Under the pieces are notes generated by a model. The model saw only the letters and a list, made by a program, of their open reading frames with translations, was not told the origin of the DNA and did no database searches. This document shows, piece by piece, positions 46,650 through 56,043 of a stretch of DNA of 64,000 bases. Source of the DNA: Gemmobacter lanyuensis (GTDB lineage: Bacteria; Pseudomonadota; Alphaproteobacteria; Rhodobacterales; Rhodobacteraceae); the NCBI RefSeq assembly GCF_014652355.1, contig NZ_BMYQ01000001.1:742180-806179 (forward strand). Reading direction: 5' to 3'. Numbering within the stretch: position 1 is the stretch's first letter; each line of letters opens with the position of its first letter. Both the position numbers and the translations under genes were made by a program.

Positions 46650-47846
46650 ATGCGCGAGACAACCGATATCCTGATTTCCGGCGGCGGGGTTGCGGGCCTT
46701 GCCGCCGCCTGCGCCTTCGGTGCCGCCGGGTTTCGGGTGATCTGCGTCGAGCCGAACCCGCCCGTGACCAAGGGCGAGGCCGAGGGGTCAGACCTGCGGA
46801 CCACGGCCTTCCTGCACCCGTCGATCCCGGTGCTGGACCGCGCGGGGCTGTGGGCGCGGCTTGCCCCCCATGCGGCGGCGCTGCAGGTCATGCGGATTGT
46901 CGATGCGGGGGGCGTGGTGCCGGAACCCCGCGTCATCAAGGATTTCGACGCCGCCGATCTGTCGGACAAGCCGTTTGGCTGGAACCTGCCCAACTGGCTG
47001 TTGCGCCGGGAAATGCTGGCCCGCATGGCCGAGCTGGAGACCGTGACCTTCCTGCCGGGCTTGGCAACCGCCGCCGTCACAACGCGGGAAAGCGAGGCGC
47101 TGGTGACGCTGTCCGACGGGCGGCGCTTTGCGGCGCGGCTGCTGATCGGGGCGGATGGGCGCGGCAGCACGGTGCGGCAGGCGCTGGGGATCGGGGTCAG
47201 GACGCTGCGCTATGGGCAGAAGGCGCTGGCCTTTGCGGTGCGCCATACCATCCCACATGGCAATATCTCGACCGAGATCCACAGATCGGGGGGGCCGTTC
47301 ACCTTTGTGCCCCTGCCCGATCAGCACGGTCAGCCCTGTTCGGCAGTGGTCTGGATGGACCATGCCGCCGAGATCGACCGCCGCATGGCCCTGCCGCCCG
47401 AGGCCTTCCGCGAGGAGATGATGACCCGGTCCTGCGGGCTTTTGGGCGAGCTTACGCAGATCTCGCGCCTGACGGCCTGGCCGATCATTGCCCAGATCGC
47501 GGCGCAGATGTCGGGCGAACGCACCGCGTTGATGGCCGAGGCCGCCCATGTCATGCCGCCCATCGGCGCGCAGGGGTTGAACATGAGCCTTGCGGACTTG
47601 ACCGTGCTGCTCGATCTGGCCGAAAGCCATCGCGCCGATCCGGGAACTGCCGCGGTGCTGGACGCCTATCACCGCGCGCGGCATCTGGATGTGCAGACGC
47701 GGGTCATGGGGATTGACCTGCTGAACCGCGCCTCGCAGATCGGGGCGCAGCCCTTGCGCGATCTGCGGGCGGCGACCCTGGATGCGATGTATTCGATTGC
47801 CCCGGTACGCAAGACGCTGATGCGGGCGGGGATCGGGGTCAGGTAA
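46650..47846 (+). CDS. UbiH/UbiF/COQ6-family FAD-dependent hydroxylase
   Basis: A 398-residue flavoprotein monooxygenase. The FAD motif ISGGGVAGLAAACAFGAAGF is at about residues 9-28, the DG motif LLIGADGRGSTVRQ near residue 165, and the GD-type motif AHVMPPIGAQGLNMSLAD near residue 300. This is the family that hydroxylates the ubiquinone ring. Which ring position it acts on cannot be told, so no symbol is given. Repeat copy C follows directly after the TAA. Confidence 0.92.
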   Translation: MRETTDILISGGGVAGLAAACAFGAAGFRVICVEPNPPVTKGEAEGSDLRTTAFLHPSIPVLDRAGLWARLAPHAAALQVMRIVDAGGVVPEPRVIKDFDAADLSDKPFGWNLPNWLLRREMLARMAELETVTFLPGLATAAVTTRESEALVTLSDGRRFAARLLIGADGRGSTVRQALGIGVRTLRYGQKALAFAVRHTIPHGNISTEIHRSGGPFTFVPLPDQHGQPCSAVVWMDHAAEIDRRMALPPEAFREEMMTRSCGLLGELTQISRLTAWPIIAQIAAQMSGERTALMAEAAHVMPPIGAQGLNMSLADLTVLLDLAESHRADPGTAAVLDAYHRARHLDVQTRVMGIDLLNRASQIGAQPLRDLRAATLDAMYSIAPVRKTLMRAGIGVR

Positions 47847-47906
47847 GGGGGCTTTGCCCCCTCGGCCTGCGGCCTCACCCCCAGGATATTTTTGCCAAGA
47901 TGAAAG
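47847..47906 (+). repeat. GAGGATATTT two-hairpin repeat, copy C
   Basis: GGGGG-CTTTG-CCCCC, then GGCC-TGC-GGCC, then CCCCCAGGATATTT and the tail TTGCCAAGATGAAAG. It starts at the base after the UbiH-family stop codon. The constant tail has lost one G and the outer tail differs from copies A and B. Confidence 0.8.
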
Positions 47907-47921
47907 GGCGCCGTCGGGATA

Positions 47922-48383
47922 TCAGCCCAGCGGGCCGGGGCGGGTTTCCTCGCTCAGAAGGACATTGGCCTCGACCTGGCCCACGCCCGGCAGGGTCATG
48001 ATCCGGCGGCGGAGAACGCGTTCGAAATCGGCAATATCGCGGGCGACGACGCGCAGGCGGTAATCAAACAGGCCGAGGACGTGCTGCACCACCTGCACCT
48101 CGGGGATGGCAGTCACGGCGCGTTCGAAATCTTCCAGGCTGACGCGGCCCTTGGTGGCAAGTTTGATGCCCAGAAACACCGTGACGCCGAAGCCGAGCGC
48201 GGTGCGGTTGACGACCACGCGCTGCCCCTTGAGCACGCCCGCCGTTTCGAGGCGCCGCACCCGCCGCCAGGCCGAGGGCTGCGAGACGCCGTGGCGGCGG
48301 CCGAGTTCCCCGGCCGACAGTGTGCCGTCGCGCGCCAGATCGCGCAGCAGCGCGCGGTCGAGATCATCCAGATCAAGCGTCAT
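47922..48383 (-). CDS. Lrp/AsnC-family regulator (1)
   Basis: A 153-residue regulator with an N-terminal HTH (LSAGELGRRHGVSQPSAWRR) and a C-terminal RAM ligand-binding domain (VVQHVLGLFDYRLRVVARDI). Members sense amino acids. Its start overlaps the stop of the second Lrp/AsnC gene by 4 bp (ATGA). The two proteins are related but clearly different, so they may form homo- or hetero-oligomers. Confidence 0.92.
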   Translation of the reverse strand: MTLDLDDLDRALLRDLARDGTLSAGELGRRHGVSQPSAWRRVRRLETAGVLKGQRVVVNRTALGFGVTVFLGIKLATKGRVSLEDFERAVTAIPEVQVVQHVLGLFDYRLRVVARDIADFERVLRRRIMTLPGVGQVEANVLLSEETRPGPLG

Positions 48384-48844
48384 AGCGGCAACCCCGCACT
48401 GTCCTTGATGGTGGCAATCAGCATCAGCGCCTCGATATCCGAGATATGCGGCAGGGTCAGGATGCGTTCGCGGTAGATCTGCTGGTAATGTGCCATGTCG
48501 CGGGCGATTACGTTCAGGCGCACATCGACGCGGCCCAGGAAGGTTTCGATGCCGATCACCTCGGGCACCTCACGCGCGGCGGCGATGAAATCATCGAAGG
48601 CGCGGGGTTCGGTCTTGTCCAGCGTGAAGCGGAGCGAGACCTCGACCTCATAGCCCAGGGCGCGCCAGTCGACCACCGCTTCGCGGGCGAGAAGGAGGCC
48701 CGCCTCGGCCAGTTTCTCGAGCCGGCGCCAGCAGGTCGCCTGTGTCACCCCGGCACGTTCGGCCAGATCGGGGGTGGCCAGCGCCGGATCGGCCAGCAAA
48801 TGGCGCAGGATGCGCCGGTCGGTATCGTCGATCTGAATGGACAT
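48380..48844 (-). CDS. Lrp/AsnC-family regulator (2)
   Basis: A 154-residue regulator with HTH (LATPDLAERAGVTQATCWRR) and RAM domain (VIGIETFLGRVDVRLNVIAR). It is transcribed away from ilvC across 121 bp, which suggests that it controls itself and perhaps ilvC in response to branched-chain or other amino acids. It is translationally coupled to the first Lrp/AsnC gene. Confidence 0.92.
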   Translation of the reverse strand: MSIQIDDTDRRILRHLLADPALATPDLAERAGVTQATCWRRLEKLAEAGLLLAREAVVDWRALGYEVEVSLRFTLDKTEPRAFDDFIAAAREVPEVIGIETFLGRVDVRLNVIARDMAHYQQIYRERILTLPHISDIEALMLIATIKDSAGLPL

Positions 48845-48860
48845 TTCACACTTACGCTTT

Positions 48861-48882
48861 TCTGCGCATGATCTTTCGCAGA
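48861..48882. promoter_or_regulatory. Candidate Lrp/AsnC operator between regulators and ilvC
   Basis: TCTGCG-CATGATCTTT-CGCAGA has perfect 6-bp arms, 17 bp upstream of the start of regulator (2) and 84 bp before the ilvC ATG. The position suits control of both directions; binding is inferred. Confidence 0.4.
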
Positions 48883-48887
48883 TTTGA

Positions 48888-49988
<1,101 letters not shown>

Positions 49989-50029
49989 TCGGGCGGCGGG
50001 CACTGCGCCCGCCCTTCCCACCCTAGACG

Positions 50030-50061
50030 AAGGCCGGGGTGTGCTGCACCCCGGCCTTTTT
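50030..50061. terminator. Intrinsic terminator after ilvC
   Basis: AAGGCCGGGGTG-TGCTG-CACCCCGGCCTTTTT is a perfect 10-bp GC stem with flanking A and T pairs and a T-tract. It lies 41 bp after ilvC and just before the end of the convergent GT8 gene; the short AA on the other side makes it mostly a plus-strand terminator. Confidence 0.9.
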
Positions 50062-50065
50062 GCTG

Positions 50066-50968
50066 TCAAAGTTGCAAGATCGCCTCGGCCTCGGCCTGCA
50101 GCGCCTTGTAGGCGCCGAGCCAGGGGTGACGCTTCGGGTAAAGCCAGGGATGGCGGATCTCCCACGGGCGCAGGCGACCAGTGAAATGCACAATGGCCGG
50201 ATCGCGGCGCGAGGCGGAGAAGGCGGCGCGATCGGCCTGCGGAAAGGGGCTGCGCCCAGTCAGGCGATTGCCCCAGAGGGTGTTCCAGGTCGGGTCCAGC
50301 AGATCAATCTGGCCCTTGAAGACAACATTCAGCCAGTTCTGGTCGTTGAAGCGCAAGCCAAGCCGCTTGCGCAGATCGACCGCCGCCGCCAGATCACCCA
50401 TGCGCCGATGCAGCCCCAGCGCCCGGATGCGCGGCAGATCGAACAGCACCACGCCGCTGTTGATATAAGTGGACGGATCGACCAGATCGGCCAGCTGGTC
50501 CAGATCGCGCAGATGCCGCGCCGATTTGCGCGAGGGGAGCCAGCCCCGCCCTGCCCTTTGGTGCAGCGCCTTGAGGATCCCCGGATCGCGCACCGCCGCC
50601 AGTGGCGCCCCATTGGGCCGAGGGGCGAAAAGCGGGCCGATATCCCGCCGCACCATCGTGTCACCATCCAGATAAAGCGTCGGCTGATCCAAGAGTGCGG
50701 GCAGGTTCAGCCGTGCCAGCGCCGCGGCCGAGACATGGCCCTGCACCGCAAGGCTGCTGTCGAAATCGATGGGCTGCACCTCGATCCGCGCCTTGGGAAA
50801 GGCCGCGCGCAGATGATCAGCAGCCGGGACCAGCGCGGGGATGGCTTCCGTCACCAGAAAGCGCAGCGTCAGATCGGCGGGGCGGTGTTTCAGCACCGAA
50901 TAGGCCGAAATCAGCGAAGGGCGCAGATAGCCGCCGTCAAAGACATAGGTGACATCAACCGCCGTCAT
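50066..50968 (-). CDS. GT8-like glycosyltransferase
   Basis: A 300-residue protein. It begins TYVFDGGYLRPSLISAYSVL and carries a DxD motif in TLYLDGDTMVRRDI near residue 100, STYINSGVVLFDL near 167, and NDQNWLNVVF near 205, which is the family-8 pattern (LgtC/glycogenin-like). It should use a UDP-sugar. There is no signal peptide. It overlaps the upstream sulfotransferase by 4 bp and forms the end of the folB-folP-glmM-sulfotransferase-GT8 run. Confidence 0.87.
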   Translation of the reverse strand: MTAVDVTYVFDGGYLRPSLISAYSVLKHRPADLTLRFLVTEAIPALVPAADHLRAAFPKARIEVQPIDFDSSLAVQGHVSAAALARLNLPALLDQPTLYLDGDTMVRRDIGPLFAPRPNGAPLAAVRDPGILKALHQRAGRGWLPSRKSARHLRDLDQLADLVDPSTYINSGVVLFDLPRIRALGLHRRMGDLAAAVDLRKRLGLRFNDQNWLNVVFKGQIDLLDPTWNTLWGNRLTGRSPFPQADRAAFSASRRDPAIVHFTGRLRPWEIRHPWLYPKRHPWLGAYKALQAEAEAILQL

Positions 50969-51669
50969 GCAAGGCTGGCCCCGTGCAGATCGGCCTCGAT
51001 CCGGCGGCAGATGTCATAAAGCGCATATTCCCCCTGCAGACGGTCCCGCAGCATGGCGCGGGCGTCGTCGGAGCATTCCGTGCGGAAGGCCGCACTGGAA
51101 TGGCTGCGCGCGGTTTCCGGCTCGCGCAGCGGGCGGATGCCATAGGCGCGCGCGAAATCGGGCAGCAGGCGGCGGACATTCTGTGTCTCGGCGCAGAAAA
51201 GCACACGGTTCCGGGCCGCAAGCAGGCGGTCGTGGTCGCCAAAGAAGAACCCCAGCCCGCGCTTGAAATGCCCCACACCCGCCAGGGCCGCCTCGGCCGC
51301 GGCACGGTCGGGGTGGGTGCTGTTCTCCCCGAAGGCGCGCGCGAAGGCGTCAAAACTGGAGAAGCGGGTGAAGCAGGCGGTTTCCGCCTCGGTCCAGGGG
51401 GTGTTCCGGGTGGGGCGCGAGAAATTGCGGCGGCTGTCAAAGGCGGAATGCAGCCGTGCCATCGGATCGCGGAACACGAACCCCACCTTGACCGTCGGGC
51501 CAAAGCGTTCGTCCACCCGTGCAAGGCTGTTGCCATGTGATAGTTGCCGCACCAGAGGTGCCTCATACCAGCGGCGGTTGGCCGCGATCACATCGCCCAG
51601 CCAGGTGCCGCCGGTTTTCGGGATATGCAGCAAAACCTGATGCGGGCGCAGATAGGACAGGACGGACAC
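50965..51669 (-). CDS. Sulfotransferase-family protein next to glmM
   Basis: A 234-residue protein with the PAPS 5'-loop VLLHIPKTGGTWLGD near residue 15 and a 3'-phosphate motif VGFVFRDPMARLHSAFDSR near residue 65, the Sulfotransfer_2 pattern found in carbohydrate sulfotransferases. The acceptor is unknown. It starts 2 bp after the glmM stop and overlaps the GT8 gene by 4 bp, so a sulfated, GlcNAc-containing surface glycan is a reasonable guess. It is not closely similar to the sulfotransferase in the nuo operon. Confidence 0.85.
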   Translation of the reverse strand: MSVLSYLRPHQVLLHIPKTGGTWLGDVIAANRRWYEAPLVRQLSHGNSLARVDERFGPTVKVGFVFRDPMARLHSAFDSRRNFSRPTRNTPWTEAETACFTRFSSFDAFARAFGENSTHPDRAAAEAALAGVGHFKRGLGFFFGDHDRLLAARNRVLFCAETQNVRRLLPDFARAYGIRPLREPETARSHSSAAFRTECSDDARAMLRDRLQGEYALYDICRRIEADLHGASLA

Positions 51670-51671
51670 CG

Positions 51672-53015
51672 TCAGACCACCGCCTCGATGGCGGCGACCA
51701 TGCCGTCCACCTCGGCCCGCAGCAGCGCCTCATCCTCACATTCCGCCATCACGCGGATCAGGGGTTCGGTGCCGGATTTGCGGATCAGCACGCGGCCCTT
51801 GCCCTGAAGGCGGGCTTCGGCCTCGGCGATGCGGGCCTTGACCGTGCCTTCGGCCAGCGGCTGCTTGTCGGCACCGTAGCGCACATTCCGCAGCATTTGC
51901 GGCACGGTCTCAAAGCTTTGCACCAGTTCGGAGGCGGGCTTTTCGGTGCGCGCCATCTCGGCCAGGAATTGCAGCCCCGCGATCAGGCCATCGCCCGTAG
52001 TGGCGTAATCGGTCATCACGATATGGCCCGATTGTTCCCCGCCCAGGTTATAGCCGTTGCGGCGCATTGCCTCGACGACATAGCGGTCACCCACGGCAGT
52101 GCGTTCCAGACGCAGGCCACGCGCGGTCAGGAATTTCTCAAGCCCGAGGTTGGACATCACCGTCGCAACCAGCGTGCCGCCTTTCAGCCGCCCCTCCTCC
52201 GCCCAACGGGCCGCCATCAGCGCCATGATCTGATCGCCGTCCGCCACACGGCCATTCTGATCAAGGATCATCACCCGATCCGCATCGCCATCAAGACTGA
52301 TGCCGACATGGGCGCCATGAGCCACCACCGCTTCGGCGGCGGTCTGGGTATGGGTTGATCCGCAACGGTCATTGATATTGGTGCCATTGGGCGCAACACC
52401 CACCGGGATCACCTCGGCGCCCAGTTCCCACAGCACCTCAGGCGCGGCGCGATAGGCGGCGCCATTGGCGCAATCGATCACCACCTTCAGCCCGTCCAGC
52501 CGCAGTCCCGCCGGGAAGGTCGTCTTGACAAATTCCTGATAGCGGCCGCGGCCATCCTCGATCCGCTTGGCGCGGCCGATGTTCTGGGGTTGGGCAGGCA
52601 GGATCTCGCCTTCCAGAATGGCCTCGATCTCGGCCTCGGCCTCATCCGACAGTTTGAACCCGTCGGGGCCAAAGAACTTGATGCCATTGTCATGATGCGG
52701 ATTGTGACTGGCCGAGATCATCACCCCCAGATCGGCACGCATCGACCGGGTGAGAAAGCCCACCGCCGGCGTCGGCACTGGCCCCAGCAGCAGCACATTC
52801 ATCCCGGTCGAGGTCAGACCCGCCGTCAGCGCATTTTCCAGCATATAGCCCGAAAGCCGCGTATCCTTGCCGATGACAACCCGATGCGCCGAACTGCCGT
52901 CGCGGCGGAAGAACCGCCCCGCAGCCGCCCCAAGGCGCAGCGCCATTTCCGCGGTCATCGGATAGGTATTGGCGCGCCCGCGCACGCCATCGGTGCCAAA
53001 AAGCTTGCGGCTCAT
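51672..53015 (-). CDS. glmM: Phosphoglucosamine mutase
   Basis: A 447-residue enzyme that converts glucosamine-6-phosphate to glucosamine-1-phosphate, between GlmS and GlmU. It has [11 protein letters not shown] at the start, the phosphoserine loop [18 protein letters not shown] near residue 100, the metal site SLDGDADRV and the C-terminal phosphate site [12 protein letters not shown]. The ATG at 53015 overlaps the folP stop by 4 bp; folP-glmM order is common in bacteria. Confidence 0.97.
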   Translation of the reverse strand: MSRKLFGTDGVRGRANTYPMTAEMALRLGAAAGRFFRRDGSSAHRVVIGKDTRLSGYMLENALTAGLTSTGMNVLLLGPVPTPAVGFLTRSMRADLGVMISASHNPHHDNGIKFFGPDGFKLSDEAEAEIEAILEGEILPAQPQNIGRAKRIEDGRGRYQEFVKTTFPAGLRLDGLKVVIDCANGAAYRAAPEVLWELGAEVIPVGVAPNGTNINDRCGSTHTQTAAEAVVAHGAHVGISLDGDADRVMILDQNGRVADGDQIMALMAARWAEEGRLKGGTLVATVMSNLGLEKFLTARGLRLERTAVGDRYVVEAMRRNGYNLGGEQSGHIVMTDYATTGDGLIAGLQFLAEMARTEKPASELVQSFETVPQMLRNVRYGADKQPLAEGTVKARIAEAEARLQGKGRVLIRKSGTEPLIRVMAECEDEALLRAEVDGMVAAIEAVV

Positions 53016-54025
53016 GCCAAATCCCCCACGGTGACAGACCGCCAGAGCGCGAGCGCCTGACGGGTTTCCCAAACATCATGCACGCGCAAGACCTGCGCGC
53101 CCTGCGCCACCCCGGCCAGCGCCACCGCGACCGATCCGGGCGCGCGCCGCGCGGCCTCGGCCTCACCGCCGATGGTGCCGATGAATTTCTTGCGGCTGAC
53201 GCCCAGAAGAATCGCGCAGCCCAGCCCGTGAAAAAGCGACAGGCCCCGGATCAGCGTCAGGTTATGGTCCAGCGTCTTGCCGAACCCGATGCCCGGATCA
53301 ACCATGATGCAGTGACGCGGGATGCCCGCTGCCTCGGCCTCGGCCACTTTCTCGGCCAGAAAATCGTAAACGTCGAGCAGCACATCCTCATATTGCGGAT
53401 CATGCTGCATGGTCTGCGGCGTGCCTTGGGCATGCATCAGACAGATCGGCGCCTGTGCGGCGGCGGTCACATCCTTCAGCGTCGTATCCCAGGTAAAAGC
53501 CGAAACATCATTCACAAAGCTCGCCCCCGCCTTCAGGGCAGCCTCGGCCACCGCGCCCTTGCGGGTATCGATAGAGATTGCCGTGTCGATCCCGCCTTCA
53601 CGCAAAGCGGCAATAACGGGGGCGGTGCGCTGAATTTCCTCGACCACCGGCACTTCGGCCGCACCGGGGCGCGTGCTTTCGCCGCCGATGTCGATGATCT
53701 CGGCACCGGCACCGGCCATGACCTGCCCCTGATGCACGGCAGCCTCGGGCGCAAGGAAGCGACCGCCGTCGGAAAAGCTGTCGGGCGTCACGTTGAGGAT
53801 GCCCATCAGCCGCGGCCGGTCCATAGACAGCCCTGCAAAATCGGCGCGGGGCGCGGTCAGCCGGTCGCGCATGTCGGTGGGCAGATCGGCGGCCGCAATC
53901 AGCCGGGGGCTTTGGCCACGTTCCAACACCTCGACCCGGTCGAACCAGAGCCAGCCGCCCGCAAGCGGCAAGGCCCCTGCGGGGCGTGCGGTGTCACTCA
54001 TCGGGATGGGACGGTAATAGATCAT
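53012..54025 (-). CDS. folP: Dihydropteroate synthase
   Basis: A 337-residue TIM-barrel enzyme joining pterin pyrophosphate with p-aminobenzoate in folate synthesis. Motifs are [48 protein letters not shown] and [11 protein letters not shown]. About 65 residues precede the first motif, a longer N-terminus than in E. coli (282 aa). The ATG at 54025 (MIYYRPIP) fits that extension; a start at 54001 is possible. It lies 43 bp after folB and is coupled to glmM. Confidence 0.96.
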   Translation of the reverse strand: MIYYRPIPMSDTARPAGALPLAGGWLWFDRVEVLERGQSPRLIAAADLPTDMRDRLTAPRADFAGLSMDRPRLMGILNVTPDSFSDGGRFLAPEAAVHQGQVMAGAGAEIIDIGGESTRPGAAEVPVVEEIQRTAPVIAALREGGIDTAISIDTRKGAVAEAALKAGASFVNDVSAFTWDTTLKDVTAAAQAPICLMHAQGTPQTMQHDPQYEDVLLDVYDFLAEKVAEAEAAGIPRHCIMVDPGIGFGKTLDHNLTLIRGLSLFHGLGCAILLGVSRKKFIGTIGGEAEAARRAPGSVAVALAGVAQGAQVLRVHDVWETRQALALWRSVTVGDLA

Positions 54026-54068
54026 GCCTTCGATTAGGCCCAACCGCCCTTGCAGGCAAGGCCCGCTG

Positions 54069-54977
54069 TCAGGCGCGTTCGACCGTCACGCGGCTTCCTG
54101 CCGGGACTGTTACATCGCCGTGAACCACCATCGCCTCGGCCGCCGTCAGTTCGGCCAACCAAAGCGCCAGCGCCACCGGTTCGCGCGAATGGGGGCCATC
54201 GACCGCATCCAGCACCAGTTTCGACGGCGCCCAGACGATCATCTGGCCGTTCTTCATGGCCCAGTCAATTTCCGTCCGCGTGCCGACCACGACACACCGG
54301 TCATCCCGCGCGGCCAGGGTCCAGGCGTTCTGTTCAATGGCAAGAAGGTCGATCCGGCGCTGGGTCGGTTTGTGGCCCGTCACCGGACGCGGAAAATCGG
54401 GCAGACCCACGGTCAGGATCACCGGGAGGCCGCGCGCCTGAAGCCGGTCCAGCCGCGCCGAAAGATCAGGCGCCGCAATCGCGGCATTGTCGAAGAACAC
54501 GACCAGCGGATGCAGCGCCGCCATGACGCCATCGCTGCCCACGGCACGCAAGGGCGCCTCGGCCCGGGTCCGCACGATCTCGACCCCAAGCGCACCGGGA
54601 CCGCGATCCAGCTTTTCGATGCGGATGAAGACGCGCATGGCCTGCGGCTCTTGCAAGATGCGCTCGGCCACTTTTTCTGCCAGCGTCTCCAGCAGGTTCA
54701 ACCGTTCGGCGGCCAGTTCGGCGGCAATCGCCTCAGTGATCCGGTCATAGGACAGGATCAGATCGACATCATCGCCCAGCTGCGCCGGATGGGGGCGCAC
54801 CTCGACCACGATGTTGAAGCGCAGGCGCTGCGTCTTGCCGCGTTCCTGCTGGAAGGCCCCGATGTCGGCCTCCACAATATGATCACGCAGCGAGATGCGG
54901 TCACGCGGGTCGGCCGAGGCGGACGCGACAGAGCGTTCCTCGGGATGCGCAAAGGCAAGGCGGATATCAGTCGTCAT
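54069..54977 (-). CDS. folB: Dihydroneopterin aldolase with unknown C-terminal domain
   Basis: A 302-residue protein. Residues about 25-135 are a FolB domain (ISLRDHIVEADIGAFQQERG, LSYDRITEAI, LNLLETLAEKVAERIL, with the catalytic-region Lys retained). FolB normally ends near 120 residues. Here about 165 further residues form a domain I do not recognise (VVFFDNAAIAAPDLSARLD, VILTVGLPDFPRP, GHKPTQRRIDLL, VVVGTRTEIDWAM). No folK is nearby. It is the first gene of the folB-folP-glmM-sulfotransferase-GT8 run. Confidence 0.88.
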   Translation of the reverse strand: MTTDIRLAFAHPEERSVASASADPRDRISLRDHIVEADIGAFQQERGKTQRLRFNIVVEVRPHPAQLGDDVDLILSYDRITEAIAAELAAERLNLLETLAEKVAERILQEPQAMRVFIRIEKLDRGPGALGVEIVRTRAEAPLRAVGSDGVMAALHPLVVFFDNAAIAAPDLSARLDRLQARGLPVILTVGLPDFPRPVTGHKPTQRRIDLLAIEQNAWTLAARDDRCVVVGTRTEIDWAMKNGQMIVWAPSKLVLDAVDGPHSREPVALALWLAELTAAEAMVVHGDVTVPAGSRVTVERA

Positions 54978-55072
54978 ATTCGCCCTCCGGCGCGGTCAGA
55001 ATGGCGGGACACTACCCGCCAGCCCAGCCTATGCCCTGCCCGCCCGCGGCAGGCAAGATGATCTGCGCGACA

Positions 55073-55813
55073 TCAGTGACGATAAAAAAGGTGCGCGCCG
55101 ATGGCAGCCGTCCGATCGAAGCGATGCGACCAATCGGGACGAACACCGACCGTATGGAAATAAAGCGCCCCATTCGTAAGGCCGCGGGGGGCACCATCCA
55201 TCATCAGGCGGGCAATCTTGCCTGCCGTTTCCCAAGCGCCACGATCATGCACGGCATCTGATTTGCCATCGCAAGTGAACGAGAACTGACACCCGCCATT
55301 GCCGCTTTGCCGCACCACGCCGCAGATGCTGCGCGGATAGGCCGGGTTGTCGGTGCGGTTCAGAACGACCTCGGCCACCGCGAACTGGCCCTTGAGGGAT
55401 TCACCGCGCGCCTCATGGTAGACCGCCGTCGCAAGGCATTGCCATTCCGCATCCCCGGATGCGACCGGCAGCGCCGCCAGATAGGCGGGATCATAGCTGA
55501 TCAGGGCGGGCGAAGATTTCACGGCCGTTTTGGACGGCTTAGCCACAACGGCCTTTTCAGGTTTCACCTCGGCCGCCGCGGGTTTTGCCACGACCTTGAC
55601 CTGCGGCATGGCCACACCATCGGCCAAGGCCGCAAGCCGCGTGGGGGCAACTCTGTCCAAGGCAGATTTTTCCAACCCGAGGAGAGAGGACATCCGACCG
55701 TCAATACTGACGGACGGGTCGTTCGACTGGCTCACCGTGACATCGGCGAAGGCCGCTCCATTCAGGACCAACGCGCCCAGAAGGGCCGCCGTCCAGCAAA
55801 GTCGCAAGCGCAT
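55073..55813 (-). CDS. SleB-type cell wall hydrolase
   Basis: A 246-residue protein with a signal peptide (LCWTAALLGALVLNGAAFA), a Lys/Ala-rich linker (about 70-100) and a C-terminal Hydrolase_2 (SleB) domain. The likely catalytic Glu is in AVYHEARGES near residue 135, followed by AVAEVVLNRTDNPAYPRSIC and HDRGAWETAGKIA. Such enzymes cleave the peptidoglycan glycan strand. It is a single gene; the region upstream (to 56043) is AT-rich and should carry its promoter. Confidence 0.9.
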   Translation of the reverse strand: MRLRLCWTAALLGALVLNGAAFADVTVSQSNDPSVSIDGRMSSLLGLEKSALDRVAPTRLAALADGVAMPQVKVVAKPAAAEVKPEKAVVAKPSKTAVKSSPALISYDPAYLAALPVASGDAEWQCLATAVYHEARGESLKGQFAVAEVVLNRTDNPAYPRSICGVVRQSGNGGCQFSFTCDGKSDAVHDRGAWETAGKIARLMMDGAPRGLTNGALYFHTVGVRPDWSHRFDRTAAIGAHLFYRH

Positions 55814-55995
55814 TTACGTGTGTTCCCGGTCTTGTTCCAGCGCCGCCAGCCGGGGATCTTGACCCTACCGTCAGGCAACAGGGGCGGCACCTAGACCAGA
55901 AAACCGCGGGGTGTAAAGTCTTGATGCAAAAGCGATACATGAATTGCTCGCTTTTTGCGCGAATTCTTGCCGATATGGCCTTTGAAAAGATCAAG

Positions 55996-56026
55996 GGGAA
56001 AATGCGCCAAATCCCGCATTTTTCCC
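55996..56026 (-). terminator. Probable terminator of the ppdK-like gene
   Basis: GGGAAAATGCG and CGCATTTTTCCC are near-perfect inverted arms around 8 nt. It lies 18 bp after the ppdK stop in the minus direction, followed by TTGATCTTTTC. The T-tract is interrupted, so strength is uncertain. Confidence 0.55.
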
Positions 56027-56043
56027 TGTTATTGCAAAGATTT

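Noticed and set aside
49990-50014. GGGCGGCGGGCACTGCGCCCGCCC as a first terminator after ilvC
   Set aside because: Arms are imperfect and no T-tract follows; the hairpin at 50030-50061 is a much better terminator.
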